Source: Elmis aenea (Eukaryota > Arthropoda > Insecta > Coleoptera > Elmidae). From it: a DNA stretch of 64,000 nt. Position numbers and translations under genes: made by a program. The DNA lies in contig OX393576.1 of the NCBI GenBank assembly GCA_947652605.1, forward strand, positions 54,040,966 through 54,104,965. The letters run 5' to 3'. Every line of letters begins with the position of its first letter. The first letter of the stretch is position 1. Under the pieces are notes generated by a model, which saw only the letters and a list, made by a program, of their open reading frames with translations, was not told the origin of the DNA and ran no database searches. Positions 46,370-57,747 of the stretch are shown here, one piece after another.

Positions 46370-47400
46370 CCTTGTGTTGTAATTTCCTATATTTTTTTAG
46401 CTGCTATTGAGCTGCCAATCTTTAATTCTTGTCTTATTTTGACATTTATATTTCTATCATTTTTTGTAACTCCATACACCCTTCTTAATTAAGTATTTCA
46501 TCTCGGCTGCTCTAATTCTACTCTTGTCTTTTTTTGATAATACCTATGTTTTGCAGCCGTATGTGAGAATTGGTGTGTGTAGATTGATTTACATATTTTA
46601 ATTTTTGTTTCTTTTGAAATTTCGCTTTTGTTTATGAGTGCTTTACACAGTGCATAATATATTCTATTAGCCTTTTGTATCCTTTTATTCAGTTGAATAT
46701 CTTTCCTGTTTTATCTAACATAATACCCGTATTGAAAGCCGCTAGCTATTAGTTCTTTATCCACTCTAAATTTGTATTACTTCTTTTTCGTTTGATACTA
46801 CCATGATTTAAATTTTATTTTTGTTAATTTTCATTGTATTTTCCGTTAATACTTGGTTACAGATATTTCAATTTTCTTCTAGGTCCCTTTGACCTCCTGC
46901 TATGATAGCTATATCATCTGCGAAGGCGCTGTCAGATATATTAATACGTTCTAGTTGTCTGTATCCAATATACATGCGTTTTGTTCTTTGTTTTGTTTCT
47001 CTACTTAGTTCATCCATATAAGTAATAAAATAGCAATGGGCTCAAGCTTCCTTCTTGTCTCACAGCTTCTCGTGTTGTTAAAGCCTCTGTCTTCATGTTC
47101 CTACTTATTATACAGTTTCTCGTTTCTTTGTATAAGCATTAAGTGACTTTGATTAGTTTGATGCTAAAATTTTTTTTGTAGGTGTTCGCGAAACTTATTC
47201 AAACACCTGTTTCATGTCTAAAAGCTTAGTAAACCGTTTTTGATATTGTAAAATCTATATATATGATTTCTTTTAATGTAAACACCCGATCTTGTGTACT
47301 TCTGCTTTCCCAGAATCCACTTTGCGTTTCTGTTAGTGTTGGTTTTATTTTCTTACGTAGTCTCTTTTTCATTGTTTGTTCACATATTAATACACTATAG
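46370..47400 (-). pseudogene. degenerate non-LTR retrotransposon reverse transcriptase
   Basis: Reading the minus strand in several frames gives FIDFTISKTVY, YFITYMDELSRETKQRTKRM, YIGYRQLERINISDSAFADD followed by IAIIAGGQRDLEEN, then KALINKSEISKETKIKICKS, IYTPILTYGCKT and KDKSRIRAAEMKYLIKKGVW. These are successive pieces of a LINE ORF2: palm, the A-D-D catalytic box, then the post-RT L-T-Y-G and A-A-E-M-K-x-L signatures common in RTE/R4-type insect LINEs. Many stops and small shifts. No poly(A) or duplication seen. Old relic. Confidence 0.75.
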
Positions 47401-47624
47401 CCATACTTTAAACATAAATAGTACGTCTAGTATAAATGTGAGTAAATTGGAATAAGTTTTTAAAATTGTCTAGTAATACTAAATTTCATCTGGAGGTAGC
47501 ATACTATAAAAATTATTGGAAATTTCTTATAAAGTTCTCTACAGATGGAATAAATTCACAAACAGTATCATTTATTTGTAAGATCATGAAAAAATAAATT
47601 GCTTGTTAAAATACTACCAACCTT

Positions 47625-48010
47625 CGTATTCGCGGCCAAAAAGTGGAACTTTTTCGGCCGCGTCTGGTTTGCCAGCAAACAGGCAAGGCCGAAAAAGTAC
47701 GTTTTGGCCGAGGTGCATATTACATTTTTTGTGCGATCGAATTAAAAACAATTTAAATTTTTAGTAATTTTCAAAATTATAGGTTAGAAACTAAGTGACA
47801 TTCTGTCACTGACAGATGACGGCGTATGTACTGCATTACCAGCCCTCTCCTTAGCAACGGCCGTAAAAGTTACTTTTTCGGCCGTTGCTAAGGGTAACGG
47901 CCTGAAAAGTAAGTTTTACGGCCGTTGCTAAGGATAGGGCCGGTAATGCAGTACTTTATGGTTGCTAACGCGTCCGTCAAACAGCTGTTTCTAGTACGAT
48001 CGCACAAAAA
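47625..48010. repeat. GC-rich compound inverted repeat
   Basis: The core 47828-47954 is a near-palindrome. GTACTGCATTACC and GGTAATGCAGTAC flank CTTAGCAACGGCCGTAAAA / TTTTACGGCCGTTGCTAAG, with a further TTTTTCGGCCGTTGCTAAGG and AACGGCCTGAAAAG inside. TTTTTGTGCGATCG at 47726-47739 and CGATCGCACAAAAA at 47998-48011 form an outer pair. GGCCGAAAAAGT-type words recur at 47630-47700. Probably a MITE with repeated binding sites; target site not resolved. Confidence 0.65.
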
Positions 48011-49003
48011 TTAATTTTAATGCAAGGTAAAGGATACAGAAAACATTTTAGGTTTACGATTTTAATTGTTTTTTCGATGTGTACAAGAATAAAATGAAAG
48101 CTCAAACCAGTTTTAAATCCTCAACAAATAATATGAACATTTTTGTATATTTTTTTTTTATTAAAGATTTTAAAATTATGTTTCATATTATTTTTTGTTG
48201 GTTAAAGTCTTAAATCAGGTAATGATATCTCGGATATTCAATATTTTTATTAAAAGTTCGCACAAATGCTTATACCAACATATTTGTTAGTAAATATTTG
48301 CAAACATGCGAATAAACACACCGATAAATATCACTTGCTGCATTTCGAAGCAGCGTTTTTTTTTTCATTACTACTTTTACACGAATTAATTTCAAACCAC
48401 CTAGTAATTCATTACAGTTTATAGTTAGATGCTCAAAGCTAAAATGGAAATAAATTTCCTTAAGTATAGCATATATTTACAGCATTACAGCTCTTTAATT
48501 CTATCTGTTCAGTGTACCACGGAAACCACTTTAGCATTATTATTTAACCAATTAATTTATAGACACTTTCTATTATTTTTATTAATTTAATTTAAAAAGT
48601 GATACATCAAAGTTTATTTTGTCACCACACCTAGCTTACACTGAAAATTGTTTAAACTTAAAAGCAAATTTAAAACATGAGAGAACTTCCAAATCGCATC
48701 AAACTTTATAATTTGTGTTGATTACCTAATACTTCCAGTAATTTGAAAAAAAAAATGGAGCAATCTAATTTTGCCCAACAAATTCGATTAATAAAGTATG
48801 ATTCTACACTGTAACGGTTTTATAAAGCAATCACCAGCTTAATTAATTATTTAACAAGATAATTTGGAGTCTCTATTTAACGAAGTATACAACATAAAAC
48901 TTTAATTACAGCGCATTTGTGTGTAGTAAATTTTAATCGAATTATCATTTGTGAAGCTGTTTTTTCGTAAACAAAATACACATATTATAACAGTAATTGA
49001 AAC
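48011..49003. other. receptor intron, nothing recognised
   Basis: AT-rich sequence without termini, coding remnants or tandem repeats that I can identify. Confidence 0.4.
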
Positions 49004-49007
49004 TTAA

Positions 49008-49389
49008 CCCTTTCAAGACGGGTTTTTTTTTTCTAAACGGAATGTAAAATTTGCTTATTCCTATGGTTTTTGTGTTAATATAAGTGTATTATACAAGATT
49101 TCAATATAGCCATATTTTTAAAAAAATTCAAATTTTACTCTTGATCATGGGTTATATAGTCCCATTAGGCTTTTTTAATGGGATTATATATCCCACAGTA
49201 TCAAAAAGTGAACCAAAAATATAGCAAATTTGAGATAATAGCGAAATTAGCCTAAAAAACAACGGTACTTATATTCGCACGCACTGAAAAGACTGAACTG
49301 GCTATATTACAGCTATATTGGGAGTAATTAGCCCAGCAGTATTCATAAACATTTGTCTGGGATATATTGTCCCGTTAGTCTCGAAAGGG
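49008..49389. mobile_element. piggyBac-type MITE
   Basis: TTAA flanks both ends (49004-49007 and 49390-49393). Termini CCCTTTCAAGACGGG and, inverted, CCCTTTCGAGACTAACGGG are typical CCCTTT-type piggyBac ends. Internal words GGGTTATATAGTCCCATTAG and GGGATTATATATCCC recur. No transposase frame. Confidence 0.88.
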
Positions 49390-49393
49390 TTAA

Positions 49394-50147
49394 CTCAATA
49401 ATTTAATCGTGTTTATCAGATATTTCAAGTAGATGAACACGTTGGGTTTATTCTCAAACATCGTTAAATTAATATTATATTTAATAAAATTAAAAAAGAG
49501 GTTTCCACCAAAAACAACGTATTAAACGTCTAAGTTACAACTCTCTAATATTGAAGCTATATGTTGGTTAGCTTTAAAAAAATTAAATGATGTAAATTAT
49601 ACCAATAATATTTAAATTAATACATATCTAATGTAGAAATTAAAGACGTCCTTTGGGATATAAAATTTATAGAAAACCATTACAATCCAACAGGTTTATC
49701 TTGTACCATCTCAAAACAAACAATTTAATCCATGGATATCCCTATCGGAGTCGGAGTCGGGGGTCGAGGAGTCGAAGCTTTTTGAGGAGTCGGGAGTTGG
49801 GAGTTGGTAGAAAAACTATTTTTATTCAGTTTTTTTCGAACATGAGAACAGAATGCAAAATTTTAAACTAAAACAAAACACACATTTCTAAGGATTTTGT
49901 TTACGGAAATGGGAACGATTTAAGTAACATAAACTAGGTTTGTATGTGACTCTCCAAACCTCATTTTTAAAGATAATAGATTTTGTGACACGTCTATGTA
50001 TAGGTTGAATTGTATGAATATGTTTAAAAATAATAATACAAATATTGGGAAAACACTTTTAAAATCAGTTATTATTAAACAATGTTAATTCGTTAAATTT
50101 AAAAAAAAGAGCCTATTTTGAAGATTGGTCGAGACTTGAAAACTTAC
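49394..50147. repeat. intron with a GGAGTCG-type simple repeat
   Basis: At about 49745-49806 there is an irregular run of GGAGTCG / GGGAGTTG units, unlike the AT-rich flanks. It resembles the subterminal repeat arrays of the hAT elements in this window but no termini were found. Nothing else is seen before the TM6 exon. Confidence 0.4.
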
Positions 50148-50216
50148 CCACAGAAGATTCAAGGGTAGCCAACACAGCGTGAACACAAATACCACGACAA
50201 CCATCATTTTCACCAT
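50148..50216 (-). CDS. RYamide/luqin-type neuropeptide receptor, TM6 exon
   Basis: A 69-base exon bounded by TTCTTTCAG and GG|GTAAGT, phase 0 at both ends, encoding MVKMMVVVVFVFTLCWLPLN plus LLW. The basic K-M start, the hydrophobic run and the C-W-L-P motif are TM6 of a class A peptide GPCR, the helix that swings outward on activation. It joins in frame to the TM7 exon at 44275. TM1-TM5 are expected upstream (higher coordinates) and were not found before the window ends, so the gene is partial here. Confidence 0.85.
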
Positions 50217-51003
50217 CTGAAAGAACAAAAAGTTTTTTAGTAGGTACACAAAATTGCTACTAATGTTATAAATATAACATAATACAAAGATGTATGGTTT
50301 ATACTTAGTTACCATTTATATAAACGTAAATCAACAACATTTTAAACCTTAAATTATAATGCTGAGGGCTGTTTAGGAAAGACTACACTAAAAATTGCGC
50401 TTTTAAAAAGTTATACAAAAATAAGCATTAACGGTATTGATGCTAAAAGTGTTCTTCATGAATACTGGAAATATGTAAAGTAGCGTTAAATTGGGCTCAA
50501 TACAGTTTTGAAGGTGGCTTTTACATAAAACCATACCAGAAGCAATTGTCATTATATTTTATGCCCCAATCGGTTCCAACTGCCCAAAGTCAGAAGCTAC
50601 TATTACAATCTCATTTAACTTCAATATCACGATCATCCCAAAACGTATCCTATACGGTGGTAGTTTCACTGCACGCAGACTCTGTAACGATCTGTCCAAG
50701 TGCTTTGATAGATAAATATAGAATTTATTGTGATTAAATTATTATATTCATGTAGGTAGTAGATTCAGTGACTTAAATCTGGAATTCCAACATTTTCGCG
50801 ATCACAATACTTTCTTCATACTACGTATGGCAAAAGTAAAAATACTGCTATGATAATATTGTTGTTTCCAATTTCGAATGTCCAATCTGCGAATTAAATT
50901 ATGTAAGAAAACAAAATAACAAGTACTAAAGCAAGTTATAATTGTTTGATTAATTTTACAAAAGTATTTTATTTAACGAAGTGTAGTATCAAGCAATCAT
51001 AGA
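50217..51003. other. receptor intron upstream of TM6, nothing recognised
   Basis: Both strands were read for further receptor exons. A minus-strand stretch at 50530-50740 is moderately complex but interrupted by stops and not assignable. Confidence 0.35.
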
Positions 51004-51011
51004 GTAATAGG

Positions 51012-51930
51012 TAGGGATTGTAATACCGGTAAACCGGTAAACCAGTTTACCGGTAAATCGCAAGAAATGCTCTTCAAATTTTACCGGTAATTTGCCAGTT
51101 TTTTACCGGTAATTCCGGTAATTTTACAATATCTTTCTAATCATGATAAAAATCTAAATCAAATAATCGAAAAAAAAATTGACGTTTTTTCAAAGAGAAA
51201 AAATAAGGGGAAAGCATACAAATGGCATATGATTGTTTGATTGTTTACTCACTACTCGACCAACAAGTTAGTGTAGTAGAATCCGAAAAAGCTTTTTCCG
51301 CGGCTGGATTATTTTGTACAAAAATTAGGTCGCAATTAGGAGACGATCGTTAAGATAAGTTATATTTTCTACGTGGTTATTTTTTAAGAAAAGTTTAAAA
51401 TAAAAAATCTTGTTTAGTTTGACAACATAGGTATATTGTGTTAAATCATTTTATATTTTATGTTCAGAATAGTTTTATTTTCATGTGGTTTTTGTAATGC
51501 TGGATTATATTTTTTGTAATATTTTTATTATATATATTATATATTGTCATTTTATATTGTGTTATAATAATATTACATAAAAATATATTAGATACGTTAA
51601 TGGCTGTTAACTAATACTCCTATATTGTATGAAACTAATTGGGATAGTTTAGGCTTCAATGTATATAAATATATTTATTTTTAATATGGTTTTCGGAGTT
51701 GATCCGGGTAATATTTAAATTGGCTCGACGTTTCGGCAAGCTCTCACTATAGGGGAGACGCGGATAAACTCCGAAAACTACATTAAAAATGTTAGTAACC
51801 GCAAAAAGTCTAAAAAGAAACAATATAATATAAATATATATAATAATATGATTTACCGGTAAACCGGTTTTGATTGACAGTTTAACCGAATTACCGGTAA
51901 TTCAAAAAGTCGGTAAATTTACAATCCCTA
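51012..51930 (+). mobile_element. hAT element with TACCGGTAAA repeats
   Basis: Termini TAGGGATTGTAA and TTACAATCCCTA are inverted repeats flanked by an exact 8-bp duplication GTAATAGG (51004-51011 and 51931-51938). Subterminal arrays of TACCGGTAAACCGGT lie at both ends. The interior keeps only the C-terminal end of a hAT transposase. At 51670-51770 a CTCGACGTTTCGGCAAGC segment flanked by GTTTTCGGAGTT / AACTCCGAAAAC may be a small nested element. Confidence 0.93.
51243..51395 (+). pseudogene. hAT transposase C-terminal remnant
   Basis: The plus strand reads VVESEKAFSAAGLFCTKIRS then QLGDD, a TAA, and DKLYFLRGYFLR. The S-x-E-x-x-F-S-x-A-G-x-x-x-x-x-x-R-S-x-L sequence followed by L-x-F-L is the very end of hAT transposases (dimerization domain). 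The catalytic core and BED finger are absent and a stop interrupts it. It fixes the superfamily and the orientation of the element. Confidence 0.85.
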
Positions 51931-51936
51931 GTAATA

Positions 51937-52757
51937 GGGTAAGTCCGGGATAGTTGCCCCACCTTTTTAGATGCTAATATTTTCTGAACAAAGGAGTAAA
52001 AACTATGGTTGTAACTACGCTGTATGACAACTTTATGTATATTATTTTATTTAAACTTGAAAATTTACACTGTTCGAATAATTAAAAACTTAAAATATGA
52101 GCATTTGCCATCTTCACCAAACTGTCGGGCAAAGATGCCCCACTAGTATAGGTATAGATGCCCCTACGAAAATATTATGTAATTACAAATTAATAAACAG
52201 AAACTAAATGTTTGGTAAACATATTAACAATGAAGTACTTATTTCTTTTTTAATGTCATTATTTTTCCACACAAATTACAAAGATTTTCATATTTAGAAC
52301 AGCCTTCACGGGACCATTTGTTGCAATGCATGCACTGAACCCACTCATCATTCCATTTTGTGTTTGTGTACTTTTCCCCACACCCAACACATGTAGGGCC
52401 TCTTCCCCGATCGTCCGGTATAGATGCCCCAGCCAAATATCAAATTTAAATTTTGTGCCAGAATATGTACTTTGGCACGAACACTAACCTATTGTATGCC
52501 TAAATGTATTGCACTACAAAAACAATGATAAAAGTACTTTATCATGATATGCGTGTACAAGCAAACCATAGTGATAAATTTTGTGAAGCTCTAAAAATGA
52601 ATTTTTGCAAATAACTTGCCCGAATAAGTTTTTTTTTTTTTTTAAATAGCACTGCACACAATCACATACGCAATACAAAGCAACCCTTAAAAAGCCAGCG
52701 CAACCTGTCCGTTAATAACGAAATTATTTTGATGGGGCATCTATCCCGGACTTACCC
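51937..52757 (-). mobile_element. pogo-like element keeping the transposase C-terminus
   Basis: Termini GGGTAAGTCCGGGATAGTTG and, inverted, GGGTAAGTCCGGGATAGATG are flanked by TA. AGATGCCCC recurs at about 52133, 52156 and 52423, besides the right terminus. It abuts the right target duplication of the hAT element at 51012-51930. Related to the element at 7511-8833. Only the end of a transposase gene remains. Confidence 0.85.
52239..52436 (-). pseudogene. zinc-ribbon/PHD-like C-terminus of a pogo-type transposase
   Basis: The frame encodes PTCVGCGEKYTNTKWNDEWV, then QCMHCNKWSREGCS and ENLCNLCGKIM, ending in a lysine-rich tail. The order C-x2-C, W-x-Q-C-x2-C-x2-W, (H/R)-E-x-C-S and C-x2-C is the PHD-like cysteine cluster at the end of many insect pogo/CENP-B-type transposases, with the usual H before E-x-C replaced by R. 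No start codon or DDE domain lies upstream. A remnant, not a host gene. Confidence 0.6.
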
Positions 52758-52759
52758 TA

Positions 52760-54928
52760 CATTCAAAATTGTTCGTGAAAATCGACTTTTGTAAATAACT
52801 AACTGCTACTAACTAATGTTATATAAATGCTGTGTTGTATTGTACAATTTTGTTTACACTAAATTATATACATCAAACATTTTTTCAGCTTCGGTTTCAC
52901 CCTTTTAGGCCTATTTCTTTTGTGTGATTTTATTACGTTCTCTTTCTTTTATTAACGATGCTACAATACAAAGCTTTTATCCCTAATGAGTTGCCTACAA
53001 ATTAAGTTGACGACAGCTAAGTAAACGTCATCTTCCATAATCACGTTTTATGCGTGCCTGAACGACCTCTTCGTTTGAGGCATTAACGGCTTACTTTAAT
53101 CTATGAAAACGTAAATTAGTGAAAAGGTACAAAAAAATGTGATGGTAAAAGTTTTTGATTTCAGAATTTTTAAGAATTAATAAATTTTCACTTTTTTTGA
53201 CCTGTTTCGGAGATTCTATTACGGTCGTTATATTTCTTATGGTATAGAATCGAATCACGCAACATAGTAACGGCAATGGTAAAATTTATAAGTTTTATAA
53301 TAGGTATTAGAAATCTTACAACGATTTCAGGCCAAAACTTTAAGAACAATAACCAACGCACCATGGTATGTTACTAACGAAGTTATACAGGGAGATCTTC
53401 ATATGTGTTCAGTGTAAAATGTGATCCAAAGTTTTAGTGCCAAATATTAAGAAAGATTGTCTCATCATCCCAACCTTTTAGCAACAAAGTTATTAGTGAA
53501 CACTGGACAAACTAAAAGACTAAAGAGGCATAAACCTCTAGACTTGCCTAATCGTTTTAAGTAAAAATTTAACCTATGTTGCCAATAATAAATTAATTTA
53601 AGTCAATTTAAACGGATAGCTGCCACTGGGCAAGCTTATCCTTCACGTTAAATTAAAGCCACAACAATTTATTTATTGTTCATAAAGAATAGATTGTAAA
53701 TTAATCATAGATGCCATTAAAAAATATATGATAATAATAATAATAGGTATATCCCCTAATTATTTGTCAATATAACCATTCTTCCACCTCCAAAATTTGT
53801 TTGTTTTATGTACATTGTAGTAATAACGTGTTATTTGTGATAATTCAACTCTAATTTAATTTTTGTTTTTTTTTAAGATTCATAAAATATCTAACAGCTA
53901 GTTTTTTTTTAGCGAGAAATCTTCTTAAATTACCATTGCTAAAGCAAAATAGAATGAAAATTAACTTTAATGAGGCTAAGTAGTGTACTGCTTTGATGAA
54001 AAACAGTAATGATACCCATTTCGACGTAATAAAGAAAAATTCAACACAATGAATTTAAACTTAAGTGTTCATTTTTGACGTTTTAAAGGCGGCATTAAAA
54101 CGATCCTGCTACTAACTTGCGTTAGACTAAAAATTTCTTTCAGCTCGTTTTGTAACACTGTGCGTCCTTTAAGTTCTCGACATGTTCATTTAAAATGTTT
54201 GACTGCATTGGTTTTTTTGTAAGACATGAAAGATATTTTGACGAGCAGTAACCGCAAAATCCTAAGCAACAAATCGGCTTTGATCACATGTCAGTTTAAA
54301 CAAGTAGAAAATTTATTCTCGAGAAATGAGGACGCGATAAAGAAAAATATGTAAAATACTGAAGAAAAAAGTCTCCCACACAAATTTATTTTTATTCTCT
54401 TAAAATAGACATTTATGAAACTTTCTACATGATTGTATTCAAATTTAAAACAAGTTTTAAATAAGAGTAGAATAATATATTGTGTTATATTGTAAAACGT
54501 TAATTTTAATTGAAATATTCAGGTGTTGCCTTACTAGAAAACTTTAAGTTTGGCTATTAGTTTTTGCTTACATGCGGCTAAAAAAGTATTTTATGTACTC
54601 AAAACGAAGGTTAAGGGTTAAGGTAAATTTTTTAAGATAATAAATCACGGTTCACATTTTCTAAGATTTTATCCTAAACATGCCCAAAGCGATTGTTTTC
54701 AACTATGATACACTTTGCCATTATTATGTGTTACTCAAATGCTCCCAACCAATATTTTTTTACTTGAAATATAATCGTGAACGCAGGGCAGAAAAGCAGG
54801 ACTGTAATAAAATCGCCGATTTGCGAGAAATTACTAGAAGAGAAACAAAGATAAGGACAAACAAACAGAATCTCCTGTCAAATAGTACATGGCCAACTTC
54901 ATTCATAATCCTCTCAGCTGCTTGCTTC
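52760..54928. other. no recognised feature
   Basis: AT-rich. Frames at 53091-53276 (minus) and 54680-54973 (plus) were examined and are not convincing exons. Short (TAA/ATA)n runs occur near 53725. Confidence 0.35.
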
Positions 54929-55478
54929 GCTACTTATATGGCCGTCCCAATTCAAAATTTTTCATTGTTTTGAGAATTCAGAATCGGCTGTCAAAATAGT
55001 ACGTCAAGTGGCGCCCTCTGATGTATTTTAAATGTCTTTTATGTTCAAAAATGTCGGGTTATTACTAAAAATGGCAGTAAAATGTTTGAATTAAAAAAAG
55101 TTTAACAAATATTTTCATGTATAGTTGTAACAATTATTCATTATGATTTAATTCGCAATTGTCACCGAGTTTGGGAAATGTATAAATATTTTCTAGGAGA
55201 CCAACAAACCCGTCAAAAAGTTGTAAGATTGGTAAAGCACATATTTACCTCAGGAAATTTTCCATAAGCGAAGTTGATTGCTGTTGGTTATTTTTACAGA
55301 TAGATAATTAATATTCAAGACCAAAGTTTTATGGAAATTCTAAAATAATTATGTGTCTACTATCAATTTAAAAAATATAGTAATTAATATACTTCATAGG
55401 GAGCGCCAGTTAACGAACTTTTTGACGTTTACCTTTGAAAGACGTTTATGGTCAATTAGGACGGCAATATAAGTAGCG
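54929..55478. repeat. inverted repeat, probable old transposon
   Basis: CGCTACTTATATGGCCGTCC at 54929 is mirrored by GGACGGCAATATAAGTAGCG ending at 55478. TGGCGCCCTCTGATG and GGGAGCGCCA lie inside as a second pair. It overlaps the end of the plus-strand frame starting at 54680, which weakens that frame as a gene. Confidence 0.5.
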
Positions 55479-55494
55479 GAGTGGATTATATATG

Positions 55495-55790
55495 AACCTA
55501 ACCATTTGCCATTAAAATCTATTAGATGGCGATAAGTTTAAGTATCTGCTATTGCACTAGGTGGGATCTTATTATTTTGAACAAAATTGACCTAACAATT
55601 TAGTTCAAACATTTTTATATACATCCTCTTATTGACTAAATTCCAATTTAGCAAATTTCTTAAGCTTATAAAACCCGCTGACTGTCAAAATCTTGTGCAC
55701 AAACCGGTTCTTAGACTTATCGCCATCTAGCGATAATTTTTGGCGAATGGTTCTTAGACTTATCGCCATCTGTAAGTCACCAGTCACTTT
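55495..55790. repeat. inverted repeat with GATGGCGATAAG words
   Basis: CTAACCATTTGCC and TTAGATGGCGATAAGT on the left are mirrored on the right by ACTTATCGCCATCTAGCG and GGCGAATGGTT. A further ACTTATCGCCATCTG copy follows at about 55758. Probably a MITE or two overlapping ones. Confidence 0.5.
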
Positions 55791-56170
55791 TTTTTAGTTT
55801 TATAGCTTTTTAGCGCAACTTATCGTTTATTGCAACCCTATTGGGAATGGGGTTTTGACACCCTTAACCCCGTACTGTTTACGCCACTATGTACCTACAA
55901 CATACTATTATTATTGATTATTTCACGAATTTTTGACAGAACCCCCTTCATTGCTTCTTGGAAACGCTGCTGACTTCTGTTCGAAACATAATGTTGATAA
56001 TTTATACGTACTAATCGATGTTTTTTTTAAATTTAGTTAAAGTGACTTTGATCTTTTACAATATTATTAAGGTTTAGCTTAAACAATACTAAACAAGTTT
56101 ATCAAAACTTAATAAATATTGATTTAATTCGATTATGAAGTACATCTTTCATATTTTATAATGAGAATAT

Positions 56171-57475
56171 TATACAGGGTGTTTGAAATTCGAGTTTAAG
56201 CATGGGGATCTCGCTTATTATAATAGCTAGAGTATAGGTTGAAATTTGGCAAAGTTGCTAAATTCGATGCTTATTGATAATCCAAAAAGAAATTGGAAAT
56301 ATCTCAAACGGTATCCGAGAAAATTAGGAAAAACTGGAAAGTCCATTTTTGAAAATCGTTTATAACTCCTTTGGAGTTTGAAATATTTTAAATGTGTAAA
56401 AACGTTGCCCAAGCAACTTTTTAAGCCGAATTGGATGGTGGTCACAAATTTTTCCTAGGTCGATTCGTTTTTGTTTTAGACAACCAACTTTGTTTTTTGT
56501 TATGGGCAGCATATTGCGTTTTTCTTCGTTATTAAAGTTCATTTTTACGACTAACAGGCCTTCAAAACTTTTAGTTTGTTGATCGGTTGTCATGGGCACA
56601 ACATAGACTATAATGACCGGCCAACCTGATTTATAATGGTTATTGTTTAAAACGTATTTTTTGAAATTTGACAATGAAAGAAAAGGTAAAATACCATGTG
56701 TGATACATCAATGGATTCAGAAAAATAAATGCTATTTGATTATGTAAATAGCAAAAACTGCGCCCATAAGAAAAAATAAAGTTGGTTGTCATAAAACAAA
56801 GACGAATTGATCTAGAAAAAAATCTGCTTCAAAAACTTCAAATTATTGTAAAGATTTATTAAGAGATTCTGTTAATCGCAGTACACTGTGCATAACTGCA
56901 AAAAACAAATCATTAAAAACAAAAACAAAGAGGCTGTGGAAACAAACAAATGTGTGTTTATACATGTTTGTATGTCATTGCGGATCACCTCTATGAAAAG
57001 TTTATTTATAGTTTGATTTTCACGAATAAACGATAACGCATCAAAAACTGTACTTTGGCACCCTATTTTAAAGTACGATTGACACTCACGAAGTCTACTA
57101 TTATTACTTTTTTATGTCAAAATTGGCAAAATTTGTTAACCGATTTTTTCATCAAAAATCTGACTACGCCACTGGATTTAGGATGCCTTCAAATGGGTTG
57201 AATGGGATGAAATTTGGTACAAACCGATTTGACGTCATCCTGAATCCAGTGGTGTGGTCAAATTCTAGATAAAAAAATCGATAAATAAATGTTGCCAATT
57301 TTGACATCGAAAAAAAATCGTAGTAAGCTTTGTAAGTAAGTGTAAACTGAATTTTAAAATAGGGTGCACAGGACAGTGTTTTTGATGCTTTATCGTTGAA
57401 AAAAATTCATGAAAATCGGACCATAAATTAATTTTTTGTAGGGGTTATCTGGCCTAAAATGTTTCACACTGTATA
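56171..57475. mobile_element. foldback element, TATACAGGGTGTTTGAAA family
   Basis: Left end TATACAGGGTGTTTGAAA, right end TGTTTCACACTGTATA. The left part (AAGCATGGGGATCTCGC, AAAAAGAAATTGGAAATATC) is the same family as the foldback arms inside 34351-36240. An inner pair of about 200-base arms at 56990-57430 is centred on CCACTGGATTTAGGATG / CATCCTGAATCCAGTGG. The 104-codon minus frame within is non-coding. Confidence 0.65.
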
Positions 57476-57512
57476 AAACAAGGGTGTCATTTTCTTTAGC
57501 GTACAACTAGAG

Positions 57513-57747
57513 CAGTGTTTCCCAAACTTTCGCCATCTGTGTACCCCTTCTATAATTATCGTAACACTGAGTACCCCTCGTTAAAAAAATTAAAATAATA
57601 AACGAAAACTAAAATTTATTCATAATAAAATACAAATAAAATAAGTAAAAGGTATATATTATAAATAACATTCATTATAATCGCGTACCCCCACCAAACT
57701 CTTCCCGTACCCCCAGTGGTACGCGTACCATACTTTGGGAAACACTG
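57513..57747. mobile_element. short hAT-type MITE
   Basis: Termini CAGTGTTTCCCAAACTTTCG and, inverted, CAGTGTTTCCCAAAGTATGG are flanked by an exact 8-bp duplication AACTAGAG (57505-57512 and 57748-57755). GTACCCC words recur on both arms. The 235-base AT-rich body has no coding capacity. Confidence 0.95.

Noticed and set aside
50640..50720. DRYR-like sequence on the minus strand that could be TM3 of the receptor
   Set aside because: It is followed at once by stops, lacks a hydrophobic helix before it and has no usable splice sites.
53091..53280. Minus-strand frame with a possible CAG|GTCAAA donor that could join in phase to the TM6 exon
   Set aside because: No TM5-like helix, weak donor and no acceptor upstream.
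54680..54973. 97-codon plus-strand frame
   Set aside because: Its end lies in an inverted repeat (54929-55478) and the composition is unlike a conserved protein.
56360..56674. 104-codon minus-strand frame
   Set aside because: It lies inside a foldback element and has no recognisable domain.
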